This document shows positions 17,776 to 26,382 of a stretch of 64,000 nt of DNA, piece after piece (within the stretch, counting starts at the first letter, position 1; each line of letters begins with the position of its first letter). The stretch covers positions 186,001 through 250,000 of the forward strand of contig OZ242299.1 of NCBI GenBank assembly GCA_965207995.1, given 5' to 3'. Below the pieces are notes generated by a model, which was not told where the DNA came from, searched no databases, and saw only the letters and a list, made by a program, of their open reading frames with translations. A program made the translations under genes and the position numbers. This DNA comes from DAOUKH01 sp965207995. Lineage in GTDB: Bacteria > Chloroflexota > Dehalococcoidia > SHYB01.

Positions 17776-18456
17776 ATGGCAGTCTATATCTTCGAGCGCA
17801 TCACCATCCTCAAGGGTGGGCGCGGCAAGTTCATCGACCTCATGCGGCGCAAGTGGGGGCCGCAGAACGAGGCCAAGCACGGCGTCCACATGGCCGGGCT
17901 CTGGGCCACCGCGGGCCAGACCGCCGACTGGCCGGAAGCCAATGTCCTCTGGGAGTACCGCGACTGGGCCCACTTCGCCGAAGCCTCGCAGAATCAGTAC
18001 CCCCGCGAGGACAAAGACCCCTACCTCAACGAGCTCTGGCGCCAGGCCCTCGACTGGCGCTCCGGCGGCGTCAGCGACCTCCTCGAACCCTCCTCGTTCT
18101 CGCCCGACCGCGCCGAGCGCGAGGCCCGCGGACTCGACGCCCCCATCGTCCAGTTCGAGCGAATCAAGACCAAGAAGGGCAAGATGGCCGACTACCACGC
18201 CGCCATCGAGTCCGACATCATCCCCGCCGCCAAAGAGCGCGGCGTCGAGCTCATGGGCGCCTACCGCCACGCCATCCGCCCCAACGAGGGCATCAACCTC
18301 TGGTGCCTCAAGGACTGGGACCACGCCCGCGCCGTCTGGGAGGCCGAGCAAGAAGGCCCTCAGGCCATCGAATGGCGCCGCCGCGCCGTTGAGCTTTTGG
18401 CCGACTTCCGCGCCCACCTTATCGTGACACCGCCCGAAGGCGCGCTCCGCACCTAG
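17776..18456 (+). CDS. Dimeric alpha/beta-barrel (NIPSNAP-like) protein, duplicated domain
   Basis: 226 residues made of two ferredoxin-like repeats: residues ~1-100 (VYIFERITILKGG, WATAGQTADWPEANVLWEYRDW) and ~125-226 (IVQFERIKTKKG, YRHAIRPNEGINLWCLKDW). Such barrels bind small hydrophobic ligands or act as cofactor-free oxygenases or isomerases. AGGAGG precedes the ATG at 17776. It is followed after 18 nt by a second protein of the same type, which suggests a heteromeric pair. Function is not known from sequence. Confidence 0.75.
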   Translation: MAVYIFERITILKGGRGKFIDLMRRKWGPQNEAKHGVHMAGLWATAGQTADWPEANVLWEYRDWAHFAEASQNQYPREDKDPYLNELWRQALDWRSGGVSDLLEPSSFSPDRAEREARGLDAPIVQFERIKTKKGKMADYHAAIESDIIPAAKERGVELMGAYRHAIRPNEGINLWCLKDWDHARAVWEAEQEGPQAIEWRRRAVELLADFRAHLIVTPPEGALRT

Positions 18457-18474
18457 CTGCAACGGAGGCCGCAC

Positions 18475-19188
18475 ATGACCACCATCCACCTGCACGAAAT
18501 CATGGACACGGTCCCCGGTCAGGAGGAGCCGTACATGGCCAGCGTCCTCTCCCTCGAGGACGACATGGTCTCGCGCAACATCGGCGCGCGGCGCGGCGAC
18601 ATCTCCAGCGCCACCTCGACTAGCCGCTTCCGCACCACCGACGTCTCCGGCCCCTGGCCGAAGTCGGTCAACCTCGCCGAGCCCGGCACCTTCGAGCGCG
18701 CCATGCACAGCCTGCGCTCCCAGTTCAGCGGCACCGGCATGTCCACCGATATGGAAGACTGGTGGCAGCGCAACACCAGCCTCCGCACCCACGGCTTCGA
18801 CCGTTGGCTCCTCCCCGCCTCGTTCAGCCCCGAGCGCAAGGACCTCCTGAGCAAGGGGCTGACGGGCCGCGTCTTCCTACACGAGTTCATCAAAGTCGGC
18901 TGGGGTGAAACCGGCGACTACCTCGCGCGGCTGGAACGCGACTTCCTCCCTGTGGCGGCCCGCTACGAATGGCGCCTCTTCGGCGCCTACACCGTCGCCA
19001 TGAGCCCCCGCGAGGTCCTCACCGTCTTCTTCATGCACGAGTGGAGCCACATGGCCGATCTCTTCGCCGCCCGCGACACCGACCCCGCCCTCCAGTCCTG
19101 GTTCCGCTACCGCGAAGAGACCATCGACGAATCGGAGGAAATGGTCCTCATGCCCGGCCACAACAACGCCCTCTTCCAGTGGGGCTAG
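18475..19188 (+). CDS. Dimeric alpha/beta-barrel (NIPSNAP-like) protein
   Basis: 237 residues, related in layout to the preceding gene: an N-terminal IHLHEIMDTVPGQEEPYM half and a second half beginning VFLHEFIKVGWGETGDYL, with AYTVAMSPREVLTVFFMHEWSHMADLF. The middle stretch, residues ~85-115, is divergent. A CGGAGG site precedes the ATG. The stop is 1 nt before the DUF2442 start. Catalytic residues cannot be named; it may form a hetero-oligomer with its neighbour. Confidence 0.7.
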   Translation: MTTIHLHEIMDTVPGQEEPYMASVLSLEDDMVSRNIGARRGDISSATSTSRFRTTDVSGPWPKSVNLAEPGTFERAMHSLRSQFSGTGMSTDMEDWWQRNTSLRTHGFDRWLLPASFSPERKDLLSKGLTGRVFLHEFIKVGWGETGDYLARLERDFLPVAARYEWRLFGAYTVAMSPREVLTVFFMHEWSHMADLFAARDTDPALQSWFRYREETIDESEEMVLMPGHNNALFQWG

Positions 19189-19189
19189 C

Positions 19190-19495
19190 ATGAGGCTGCC
19201 GGAAGCCGCGAGGGTCACCGTCACGAACGACACCCTCACCGTCGATCTTTCGGATGGGCGCGTCATCTCCACGCCACTCGCTTGGTATCCAAGGCTCGTC
19301 CACGCCACGCCGCAGGAGAGGGGCAACTGGCAACTGGTCGGTGCCGGACAGGGAATCCACTGGCCCGACCTTGACGAAGACCTAAGTGTCGAAGGCTTGA
19401 TCGCGGGCCGACCGTCGGGAGAGAGCCGCCGGTCCTTCAAGCGATGGCTCGAAACTAAGCAGACGGGCGGCAATCAGGCGGCCGATAGCGAGTAG
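19190..19495 (+). CDS. DUF2442 domain protein
   Basis: 101 residues. It matches the DUF2442 pattern closely: DTLTVDLSDGRVISTPLAWYPRL, HATPQERGNW and GIHWPDLDEDLSVEGL. The family is small and widespread, often beside DUF4160 in toxin-antitoxin-like pairs, but no DUF4160 is present here. The ATG is 1 nt after the upstream stop, so it depends on translation of that gene. The role is unknown. Confidence 0.85.
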   Translation: MRLPEAARVTVTNDTLTVDLSDGRVISTPLAWYPRLVHATPQERGNWQLVGAGQGIHWPDLDEDLSVEGLIAGRPSGESRRSFKRWLETKQTGGNQAADSE

Positions 19496-19519
19496 CGCTG
19501 GCGAAGCCGGCGGTTGCCG

Positions 19520-20398
19520 CTACCCCCTCGCCGGAATCCCCATCATGGCGCGGGCCTCCGACGGCGTCGCGACCTCCCGGCCCGCTTGGCGCGCCAGCGC
19601 CGCGAAGCGCCGCACCTGTTCGGCGTTCGATAGCGGCTCGCCGTCGAGCAACGGACAGTCGCCGATGCCGACCCGGACGTGCCCACCCTGCGACACCGCC
19701 AGACTCATCATCGGCAGGTAGGCCCCGCCCTTCGCCTCGATGAACCACAGGTGCGGCACATCCGGCGGGACCATCGAGAGGTACATCTCCAGGCCCTGCG
19801 CCGTGGGCGGCAACCCGTAGGGATGCCGGTCCGTGAAGTAGAACTTCAGCAGCAGCGGCGCCTTCACCAGCCCCATCTCGTGGTACGCCAAGACCTGCCG
19901 CAAGTGGCCCGGCTCCCGTAGACCCAGCGTGCACACCATCCCCAACCGTCCGATCAGGCGCAGGCAGTGGATCATGTCCGCGTGGCTGTTGTTGAATGTC
20001 TCGAGCTGCGGAGGCCGGCCCGCCAACAGTTCCTCGTACGTCGTCAGGTTGAACGCCCCCACGTCGAGCGGCCCCATCTCCAGCGTCACCGATTCGTCCT
20101 CCGCCAGCGCCTCCCAGTGGTCGAACCGGCGCTCGATGGGCAGACCCTGGTAGCCGGGACAGATGATCGCGTCGCTCGACTCCGCCACCAGCCGCATCGC
20201 CTCCGCGTAGATGGCCGGATCGCTGCGCCGCTGCTCCCCCGTCTCCGGGTCCCGTCCGTGGAAGTGGAAGACGCTCGCCCCCTCCGCCGTGCACGCCAGG
20301 ATATCCTCGGCCACCTCGCGCGGCCCGTACGGCACGTGCGGGTTCACGTCCTTGGGCACCCACTCGTTCAGGGCGACCTTGATGATGAGCTTGTCCAT
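19520..20398 (-). CDS. Beta-keto acid cleavage enzyme (BKACE, DUF849)
   Basis: 292 residues. BKACE enzymes use zinc to cleave a beta-keto acid with acetyl-CoA, giving acetoacetate and a new CoA ester. The zinc motif VFHFHGRD carries His45 and His47; downstream are TLEMGPLDVG, ETFNNSHADM, GHVRVGIGD and SNAEQVRRFAALA. The ATG at 20398 lies 20 nt after the luciferase-like oxidoreductase stop on the same strand, so the two form an operon. A weak GGGA precedes it. Substrate specificity cannot be read from the sequence. Confidence 0.88.
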   Translation of the reverse strand: MDKLIIKVALNEWVPKDVNPHVPYGPREVAEDILACTAEGASVFHFHGRDPETGEQRRSDPAIYAEAMRLVAESSDAIICPGYQGLPIERRFDHWEALAEDESVTLEMGPLDVGAFNLTTYEELLAGRPPQLETFNNSHADMIHCLRLIGRLGMVCTLGLREPGHLRQVLAYHEMGLVKAPLLLKFYFTDRHPYGLPPTAQGLEMYLSMVPPDVPHLWFIEAKGGAYLPMMSLAVSQGGHVRVGIGDCPLLDGEPLSNAEQVRRFAALARQAGREVATPSEARAMMGIPARG

Positions 20399-20418
20399 GC
20401 GCAATCCCAGAGGGCGAC

Positions 20419-21507
20419 TCACGCCCCCCGGCTGCGCAGCAGACGTTGCCACGAGGCGGTCGGCCCGGCGCTGTGCCCGCGGAACTCCGGCATGACGAAG
20501 CGCGCGAACAACTCCAGCGAGTGCTTCCACGCCTCCCAGTCCGACCATTCCGTGGCGATGAGCAGCAGGCCGCCGAGCCCGCCCGAGCCTTCGTCCAGTT
20601 CTCGCAGCCACTCGACGCACTTGTCCGGCGTGGTCACCACCCAGCCGTTGTTCCGGGCCGTCTCCCGCACGTCGAGCGCCTTCTCCAGGTCCAGCGGCGG
20701 GTCCGACGGCCGCCGCCGCAGCGGAATGAAGTACTCGCGCTGCTCTTGGGTGGCGCGTTCCGCGATGAGCTCGTGGGCCAACTCCTCGCTTTCCGCCAGA
20801 TAGACGTAGGCCGCGGCCCGCCAGTCCTCGCGCTTCGGGACGCGACCGTGCCCCTTCGCCATCTCCTCCAACATGGCCCACTGCTTTCGCAGCATGTCGC
20901 TGGAGAGGCCCTTGAAGAAGTCCGCCGCGAGCAGCTTGAAGCCGTGCTTCGCCGCGAGACCCGTCCCATGCTCCCCGCCCATCGTCGCTACCGCCATCTG
21001 CGGATGGGGTAGCTGGTACGGCTTCACCATCAGCTCCATGTCCTCGATCGTCCAGTACCGGCCCTCGTAGTTCAGTGGGCCCGGCTCGGTGAACAGTTTC
21101 AGGATGATCTCCAGCGACTCGTCCATCATCGGGCGGAGCTCGTCGGGATCCAAGCCGAACATCTGGATGTCGGTGTTGAGCAGGCCGGGGCCGATGCCGA
21201 AATCGAGGCGTCCGTGCGTCAGATGGTCGAGGAAGGCCATGCGTTCCGCCACCTCGAAGGGGTGGTGGTAAGGCAGGCTGACGACGCCCGTCCCCAGCCG
21301 GATGCGCGACGTCCGCTGCGCCGCGGCTGCGATGAAGATGTCGGGCGCGACGATCGTCTCCCAGCCGGCGGTGTGATGCTCGCCGATCCACACCTCGTCG
21401 AAGCCCAGGCTCTCCGCGTACTCGATGAGTTCCAGGTCGCGGTCGAACGCCAGCGTCGGGTTCTCCGAAGGCGCGTGGCACGGCATGAGAAAGAAGCCGA
21501 ACTTCAT
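20419..21507 (-). CDS. Luciferase-like (LLM) flavin-dependent oxidoreductase, LuxA-like group
   Basis: 362 residues. It has the bacterial luciferase TIM-barrel pattern: MKFGFFLMP, GFDEVWIGEHHTAGWE, IRLGTGVVSLPYHHPFEVAERMAFLDHLTHGR, then MAVATMGGEHGTGLAAKHG and a long C-terminal insertion. Family enzymes use FMNH2 or F420 for mono-oxygenation or desulfonation-type cleavage. The operon with BKACE suggests it introduces oxygen or a carbonyl upstream of the beta-keto cleavage step. It is divergent from the enoyl-CoA hydratase, with 77 bp between start codons. Confidence 0.9.
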   Translation of the reverse strand: MKFGFFLMPCHAPSENPTLAFDRDLELIEYAESLGFDEVWIGEHHTAGWETIVAPDIFIAAAAQRTSRIRLGTGVVSLPYHHPFEVAERMAFLDHLTHGRLDFGIGPGLLNTDIQMFGLDPDELRPMMDESLEIILKLFTEPGPLNYEGRYWTIEDMELMVKPYQLPHPQMAVATMGGEHGTGLAAKHGFKLLAADFFKGLSSDMLRKQWAMLEEMAKGHGRVPKREDWRAAAYVYLAESEELAHELIAERATQEQREYFIPLRRRPSDPPLDLEKALDVRETARNNGWVVTTPDKCVEWLRELDEGSGGLGGLLLIATEWSDWEAWKHSLELFARFVMPEFRGHSAGPTASWQRLLRSRGA

Positions 21508-21584
21508 GGCTGCCCAACTCTCCCGGAAATCGGCTAGTATCGTGCCGCGACAGTCTAACCCACGCGCGCCAAGGAGTCCGGCCC

Positions 21585-22415
21585 ATGGCGGAACTCGACT
21601 ACGAGAAGTACCCCGGCGACCACTACGCCATCTTTCGCCTCAACCGCCCCCACCGCCTCAACGCCTTGGGGCGCGGCATCCTCAAGGAATTCTCCGACGC
21701 CCTCGACGACTTCGAGGAAGACCCCGCCATGCGCTGCGGCATCGTCACCGGCACCGGGCGCGCCTTCTCCGCCGGCGCAGATCTGAAGGAGATGGCGGAG
21801 CGCAACGCCGCGACGCAGGAGGTCGAAGCCGCCTTCGAGGCCGGCGAAATCGACACCGACGAACGCAAGCGCCGCTTGACCGCCCTACGCCACGCCGGCA
21901 CCGCCTACCGCATGTCCGTCCACCCCAAGCCCTTCATCGGCGCGATCAACGGGCTCTGCCTCGCCGGCGGCATGGAGCTCGCCACCGACTGCGATTTCCG
22001 GATCGCCTCCAAGGAAGCCTACTTCGGCCTCTTCGAGGCCAAACGCGGCATCATGGCCGCCTACGCCGTGCAGCACCTCACCCGCATCATGCCCTACGGC
22101 GCGGTGTCGCAGATGCTCTTCACCGCCGACCGTCTGAGCGTCGAGGACGCCTACCGCTACGGCTTCGTCAACGAAATCCTCGAGCCGGAAGACCTCATGC
22201 CCCGCGCCATCGAGATCGCCAAGATGATCGCCGCCAACGCGCCGCTCGCCGTGCAGGGCTCGAAGTCGATGGCCGCCTTCTGGCGCCGCCACGGCATGCA
22301 GGAGGCGGACAAGCTGAACGAGTGGGTCATGCGCGCAGTCTTCGGCTCCGAGGACGCCCGCGAAGGCCCCCTCGCCTTCTCCGAAAAACGCGACCCCGTC
22401 TGGAAAGGCCGCTAG
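21585..22415 (+). CDS. Enoyl-CoA hydratase/isomerase (crotonase family)
   Basis: 276 residues. Crotonase features: FRLNRPHRLNALG, TGTGRAFSAGADLKEM (first oxyanion loop), INGLCLAGGMELATDCDFRIASKEAYFGLFE (second loop and active-site helix) and a C-terminal trimerisation helix. Members hydrate, isomerise or hydrolyse acyl-CoA thioesters. AAGGAG precedes the ATG. A TAGTAT hexamer at 21535 may be its -10 but no -35 is clear. The gene is followed by 356 bp of repeat-rich non-coding sequence. Confidence 0.9.
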   Translation: MAELDYEKYPGDHYAIFRLNRPHRLNALGRGILKEFSDALDDFEEDPAMRCGIVTGTGRAFSAGADLKEMAERNAATQEVEAAFEAGEIDTDERKRRLTALRHAGTAYRMSVHPKPFIGAINGLCLAGGMELATDCDFRIASKEAYFGLFEAKRGIMAAYAVQHLTRIMPYGAVSQMLFTADRLSVEDAYRYGFVNEILEPEDLMPRAIEIAKMIAANAPLAVQGSKSMAAFWRRHGMQEADKLNEWVMRAVFGSEDAREGPLAFSEKRDPVWKGR

Positions 22416-22447
22416 CCCCTGAGAGAGGGCCGGTGGGGCTGGCCTTG

Positions 22448-22484
22448 CCTCTTCTCCTCACGGGAGGAGATTGAGATGAGGGGC
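22448..22484. repeat. Dispersed hairpin repeat, family 2
   Basis: Element of the form CCTCTTCTCCTCACGGGAGGAG-ATTGAGATGAGGGG; an inverted, slightly different copy lies at 35431-35473. The inverted arms CTCCT and AGGAG flank a short loop. Confidence 0.65.
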
Positions 22485-22549
22485 CCCCTCCCAACCGCCG
22501 CTGGCCCTTCGAGCCGCCCCTCCCCACTCCTCACTCCTCAGTGGCGGGG

Positions 22550-22635
22550 CATCACCCTAACCACTCCCCCGCAGGGGGAGCACCTTAAACCTCTCCCCCT
22601 CTGGGGGAGACTGAGAGAGGGCCGGGGTGGGGTCT
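22550..22635. repeat. Dispersed hairpin repeat, family 1 (extended copy)
   Basis: Two adjacent stems, CTCCCCCGCAGGGGGAG and CTCCCCCTCTGGGGGAG, separated by CACCTTAAACCT and followed by ACTGAGAGAGGGCCGGGGTGGGG. It is almost identical to the copy at 52706-52796, including the GCGGGGCATCACCCTAACC lead-in. The rest of 22416-22771 holds only repeats and the next gene's leader. Confidence 0.8.
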
Positions 22636-22648
22636 CCCTCCCCTTCCC

Positions 22649-22685
22649 TGTAGGGGCGAGTCGCGACTCGCTCGTCCCCCCTACA
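22649..22685. repeat. Dispersed hairpin repeat, family 3
   Basis: TGTAGGGGCGAGTCGCGACT followed by the complementary arm ending CCCCCCTACA: a long imperfect inverted repeat. A degenerate relative (GGGCGAC/GTCGCCC arms) lies at 52599-52623. Confidence 0.6.
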
Positions 22686-22771
22686 TCACCCCCCATCGCA
22701 AGGCCCGCCAGTTGCCCAAACGTCTCCAACAGGAGAAGATTGACGCGAACGTCCCCAAAGGGAGCGCACCC

Positions 22772-23908
22772 ATGCAATACCGAGTCGTCGACGCCGACAC
22801 CCACACCGTCGAGCCGCCCGACATGTGGCAGCGATTCCTCCCCGCCAAGTACCAGGACCAAGCGCCTACCCTCGTCAAGGACCCTCGCGGCGGCGACGCC
22901 TGGAAGTTCGGCCCCGACGCCCCCGCCCGACCCATCGGCATGGTCTCCACGCCCGGAAAGGCCTACGAGGAGATGCACTGGCTCGGCGCGACCTACGACT
23001 CGATTCGCAAGGGCTGCTACGACGGCCACGGACGGCTCGAAGACATGGACATCGACGGCCGCGACGCCGAGATCATCTATCCCTGGCCGAGCATGATCAA
23101 CTACTTCCTCGACCACCCCGACGACGGCCTCCACGAGGCCGCGATCCACGCCTACAACGATTGGGTCTACAACGACTTCGCCGCCGCCGACCACGCCCGC
23201 CTCTTCCCCATGTTCCAGATGCCCAACCTCGGTATCGAGACCAGCATCGCCGAGCTGCGCCGCGCCAAGAAGGAAGGCTACAAGGGCATCGTCCTCTCCC
23301 GTTTCCCCAGCGGCGGCTCAGCCCTGAGCCCGGACGACGACCCCTTCTGGGCCGAAGCCCAAGACCTCGACATGCCCATCAACGTCCACATCTCCATCGG
23401 CGGAGCGACGCGCGCCCAGCTCGCCAAGCAGGGCAAGCCCCAGGTCATCGCGAACCCCGACCCGTCGGGCCTGCTCGGCGGCGTGGTCGGCGCATTCAGC
23501 GACGTCATGATCCGGTTCATCATCTCCGGCATGTTCGACCGCTTCCCCCGCCTCAAGATGATCGCCGTCGAGACCCAAGCCGGCTGGATTCCCTGCGCCC
23601 TCGAGTTCTACGACGACCGCTTCTGGCGCAACCGCACTATGGCCGACAGCACCCTCAAGCACCTGCCTAGCGAGTACTTCCGCCGCAACTGGGCCGCCAC
23701 CTTCATCATCGACAAGTACGCCGTGCGAAACCGCCGCGAGATCGGCGTCGGCAACATCATGTGGTCCACCGACTACCCGCACCACGGCTGCGACTGGCCC
23801 CACAGCCGCAAGGTCATCGACCAGATGTTCGTCGGCGTCCCCGACGACGAGCGCCGCCGCATCACCTGCGCCAACGCCGTCGAAATCTACGGCCTCGACC
23901 GCAACTAG
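22772..23908 (+). CDS. PF04909 amidohydrolase
   Basis: 378 residues. N-terminal VVDADTHTVEPPDMW metal-site strand, KDPRGGDAW, INVHISIGG, VETQAGWIPCALEFYDDRFW and closing WSTDYPHHGCDWP. Closest relative in the window is 1804-2946. The ATG at 22772 is chosen because AAGGGAG lies 8 nt upstream; 20 upstream in-frame codons look like leader. It stands alone, after the repeat-rich gap that follows the enoyl-CoA hydratase. The substrate is unknown. Confidence 0.87.
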   Translation: MQYRVVDADTHTVEPPDMWQRFLPAKYQDQAPTLVKDPRGGDAWKFGPDAPARPIGMVSTPGKAYEEMHWLGATYDSIRKGCYDGHGRLEDMDIDGRDAEIIYPWPSMINYFLDHPDDGLHEAAIHAYNDWVYNDFAAADHARLFPMFQMPNLGIETSIAELRRAKKEGYKGIVLSRFPSGGSALSPDDDPFWAEAQDLDMPINVHISIGGATRAQLAKQGKPQVIANPDPSGLLGGVVGAFSDVMIRFIISGMFDRFPRLKMIAVETQAGWIPCALEFYDDRFWRNRTMADSTLKHLPSEYFRRNWAATFIIDKYAVRNRREIGVGNIMWSTDYPHHGCDWPHSRKVIDQMFVGVPDDERRRITCANAVEIYGLDRN

Positions 23909-23941
23909 CAGCCCGCCCGGCCCAAGGCCGCCCCAGGGCCG

Positions 23942-24697
23942 CTAGCAGGTTGGCCTCTCGCCCTCAGGGTAGATTTCGCAGTCCCGTAAAGGCGGGAACC
24001 CATGTTCTTCCAGCAGGGCCGAATACCTATCCCAGAAGGGTTGGCTATGCCTAGTCCCCCTCGGAAGCGTTATATGGGCATACTCGTGAATGAAACTTCT
24101 GTTTGGCTTCTCTATCGGGACGTCATTTTTGTCCTTGTAACAGATGATGCGCGGCTCCACGAAAGCGGCCGTTCGCCACCCTGGCGCGACAACAGGAATA
24201 TCAACCCACCCAGTCCCCAGAGGCCCACACCAGTTAGAGTTTCCGTCTGTCGCTCTTATCTTGCGGACTTTTGGGAAATCCTGCACTACCCACTTCGGGA
24301 GGGGTGATAAATCCCAGTATTCCCCATTTTCCCATGTGTGTAACCGGAGAGTTGGCGGCTCTGGCGTAGGGGTAGGCGGGACGAGCGTCGGTGTAGCTGT
24401 TGGGAGAGGCGTTGGCGTCCATGTCGGCACGGGAGTCAGTGTTGGCGTAGCTGTGGGGAGAGGCGTTGGTGTCCACGTGGGGGCTGGCGTCCATGTCGGC
24501 GCGGGAGTCGGTGTTGGCGTAGCGGTTGGCGTCGGAGACGGCGTAGCCGTAGGCTCAGGGGTTGGAGTTGGCGCGGAAGGTGGGAGAGGGGTTGGCGTGA
24601 GAGTGGGCAGCGACGAGGTGGGTCTTGAAGTGTAGTCTGCCTTCTCGCAAGCGGCTACCACGGCTACGACCGCTAGAACGATTATGAAGATCCTCAT
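23942..24697 (-). CDS. Surface lipoprotein with Pro/Thr stalk and HExxH metallopeptidase-like domain
   Basis: 251 residues. The signal sequence ends in VAAC (Cys17 lipidation). Residues ~28-115 are a PT-rich stalk of repeated PTATPT and PTWTP units, likely a cell-wall spanning linker. The C-terminal ~130 residues carry HEYAH (His204, Glu205, His208) with a third His at 217 in HSQPFW, a spacing like SprT/YgjP-type minimal zincins, plus Trp- and Cys-containing segments. A tethered extracellular peptidase is inferred; it is short for a complete peptidase. Base composition is visibly less GC-rich than its neighbours. Confidence 0.7.
   Translation of the reverse strand: MRIFIIVLAVVAVVAACEKADYTSRPTSSLPTLTPTPLPPSAPTPTPEPTATPSPTPTATPTPTPAPTWTPAPTWTPTPLPTATPTLTPVPTWTPTPLPTATPTLVPPTPTPEPPTLRLHTWENGEYWDLSPLPKWVVQDFPKVRKIRATDGNSNWCGPLGTGWVDIPVVAPGWRTAAFVEPRIICYKDKNDVPIEKPNRSFIHEYAHITLPRGTRHSQPFWDRYSALLEEHGFPPLRDCEIYPEGERPTC
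24376..24610. repeat. Tandem low-complexity repeat encoding a PT-rich stalk
   Basis: Imperfect tandem units such as GGCGTTGGCGTCC and GTGTTGGCGTAGC on the plus strand encode PTATPT and PTWTP repeats of the minus-strand lipoprotein. One ~60-bp block is duplicated. Confidence 0.7.
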
Positions 24698-24770
24698 GGT
24701 CGTCTCTACCCGTCCCAGGGCGCCGGACGCGCCGCCGGACGGCCCCGCCGACGGCCCCAGGGTGCCGCCT

Positions 24771-25025
24771 CTACGGTTGGGGCATTGCCCAGTGTGGCAA
24801 ACGCTCCCGTTCGATCTTCACGTAGCGGGAGAGCGTGACGCCGCGTCTCAGCGTCGCTGGGTAGCGGTAGCCGGTTGCACTCAGCGTGACCGCTTCCAAG
24901 TCCAAGCCGTCCAGGTCGGCGGCATACGCGATACCAAACAGTTCAATGGCGACCACCTTCTGCCGGTGCATCGCGCCAGCGCGGTACCAGCACCCCAAAA
25001 TGTCGACAGCTTCTTCCTCGTTCAC
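24771..25025 (-). CDS. Small hypothetical protein
   Basis: 84 residues from a GTG at 25025, chosen because AAGGAAGGGAAG lies just upstream; the frame is open for a further 57 upstream codons of low quality. It begins NEEEAVDILGCWYRAGAMHR, then KVVAIELFGIAYAADL and ATGYRYPATLRRGVTLSRYV. I do not recognise the family. It is soluble and mixed alpha/beta, with no signal or membrane segment. It lies between the stalked lipoprotein and the dehydrogenase on the same strand. Confidence 0.6.
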   Translation of the reverse strand: MNEEEAVDILGCWYRAGAMHRQKVVAIELFGIAYAADLDGLDLEAVTLSATGYRYPATLRRGVTLSRYVKIERERLPHWAMPQP

Positions 25026-25147
25026 GGCTTCCCTTCCTTTTCGCGATGGGCAACGGGGCCTAGCCTCTGCTGCGTTCTCTAAGGCCACAGGCGTACAATA
25101 AGGTCGGCACTTCCGGGGGCGGTGGGGAGGTCTTGCCTCTCCGCCCC

Positions 25148-26254
25148 CTACGGCTCGATGACCGCCCGCGTCACCGCCGTCGGGCCCTTCACCCACTCCG
25201 ACTGGTCCAGCGCGTCGTTGATCGAGTCGAGCGGGAAGCGGTGCGACACCAGCTTGTGCAGCGGCACCCGGTCCTGGTTCCGCGCCAGGAAGTCGAGCAC
25301 CTGGGGCAGGATCAGCGGCTCGTACATCGCCGTCCCCATCAGCTTCTTCCCACTCAGCACGAACGACGACGGGTCGAACTCCACCGTCCTTCCGGCGAAA
25401 AAGAGGCCGATGTCAAGGTAGGTCCCGCCATTGGTGATCATTGCCACGCCCTCAGGGAGCAGATCGGCAGAGCCCACCACCTCGACGGCGAGGTCGGCGC
25501 CCCGCCCGCCGGTGATCTCGCGGACCCGCCCCACGCGCATCTCCGGCGTGTTGAACTCGTCGATGTTGATCGTGTGCGTCGCCCCAAGCTCCTCCGCGAG
25601 TTCCAGCCGGTTCTCCAGCCGGTCGAGCACGATGATCTGGTCGGCGCCCATGTCCTTGGCCAGCGCCGTGCCGATCAGTCCAAGCCCGCCCGCGCCTTGG
25701 AAGACGACGCTCTGCCCGTGGCCCGCCTCCGCCACCGTCAGTCCCTGCAGCACCGTGCCGTAGGCGCAGTTCACCGGCCCCAGCAGCTCGTCGCGGACCT
25801 CGTCGGGCACCTTGAAGACCGGCTTGTTGGCGTGGATGTAGTAGTACTCGGCGAAAGTGCCCTGGAAGTAGGGAAACTCGCCGACCTTCCGCCGGTGCTG
25901 ATGCTTGAACAGGCAGAGGTTGATCCGCCCCTGCAGGCAGAGGTAGCAGCGCCCGCAGGGGTCGATGCCCGCGTGGACGATCCGGTCGCCCTCATGCAGC
26001 GCCGCGCCCAGGGAATCCGTGGTCACGCCCTCTCCCAGCTTGTAGACCACTCCCGCGCCCTCGTGCCCCATGTGCGAGCCCTGCGGCGGAACCGGGTGAC
26101 GCGTATCGCCGCGCCACAGGTGCATGTCCGAGCCGCAAAGCCCCGCCTGGGTCACCTTCAACACGATGCACCCCGGCTCTGGATCGGGCACGTCGAACTC
26201 CTCGATCGCCACCGGCTGCGCATGCGCCTTCAGAATCGCGGCTCTCCCCTTCAT
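25148..26254 (-). CDS. Zinc-dependent alcohol dehydrogenase (MDR family)
   Basis: 368 residues. Catalytic zinc ligands Cys40 (GLCGSDMH) and His64-Glu65 (GHEGAG); structural-zinc cysteines 100, 103, 106 and 114 (DPCGRCYLC...INLC); Rossmann motif VVFQGAGGLGLIG and an Asp in VLDRLENR that favours NAD. It oxidises an alcohol or acts as a threonine- or sorbitol-type dehydrogenase; the substrate is unknown. It is isolated, with 128 bp to the MBL-fold gene upstream. That gap shows no feature. Confidence 0.9.
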   Translation of the reverse strand: MKGRAAILKAHAQPVAIEEFDVPDPEPGCIVLKVTQAGLCGSDMHLWRGDTRHPVPPQGSHMGHEGAGVVYKLGEGVTTDSLGAALHEGDRIVHAGIDPCGRCYLCLQGRINLCLFKHQHRRKVGEFPYFQGTFAEYYYIHANKPVFKVPDEVRDELLGPVNCAYGTVLQGLTVAEAGHGQSVVFQGAGGLGLIGTALAKDMGADQIIVLDRLENRLELAEELGATHTINIDEFNTPEMRVGRVREITGGRGADLAVEVVGSADLLPEGVAMITNGGTYLDIGLFFAGRTVEFDPSSFVLSGKKLMGTAMYEPLILPQVLDFLARNQDRVPLHKLVSHRFPLDSINDALDQSEWVKGPTAVTRAVIEP

Positions 26255-26382
26255 CGCAACTCCCTCTCAGACTCCTGAATAGACCGGCCCGCCACGAACA
26301 TGAACGTGCTCGCGAACGAGTTGCGCGTCGCCCACATCAGATCGTCGTCCGTGCGAGCAACTCCAAAGCACGACGCCCTGCC

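Noticed and set aside
19520..21586. A 688-codon open frame spanning two genes on the minus strand
   Set aside because: Only its 3' 292 codons are real (BKACE). The upstream part is out of frame with the luciferase-like oxidoreductase and reads as Arg/Gly-rich shadow sequence.
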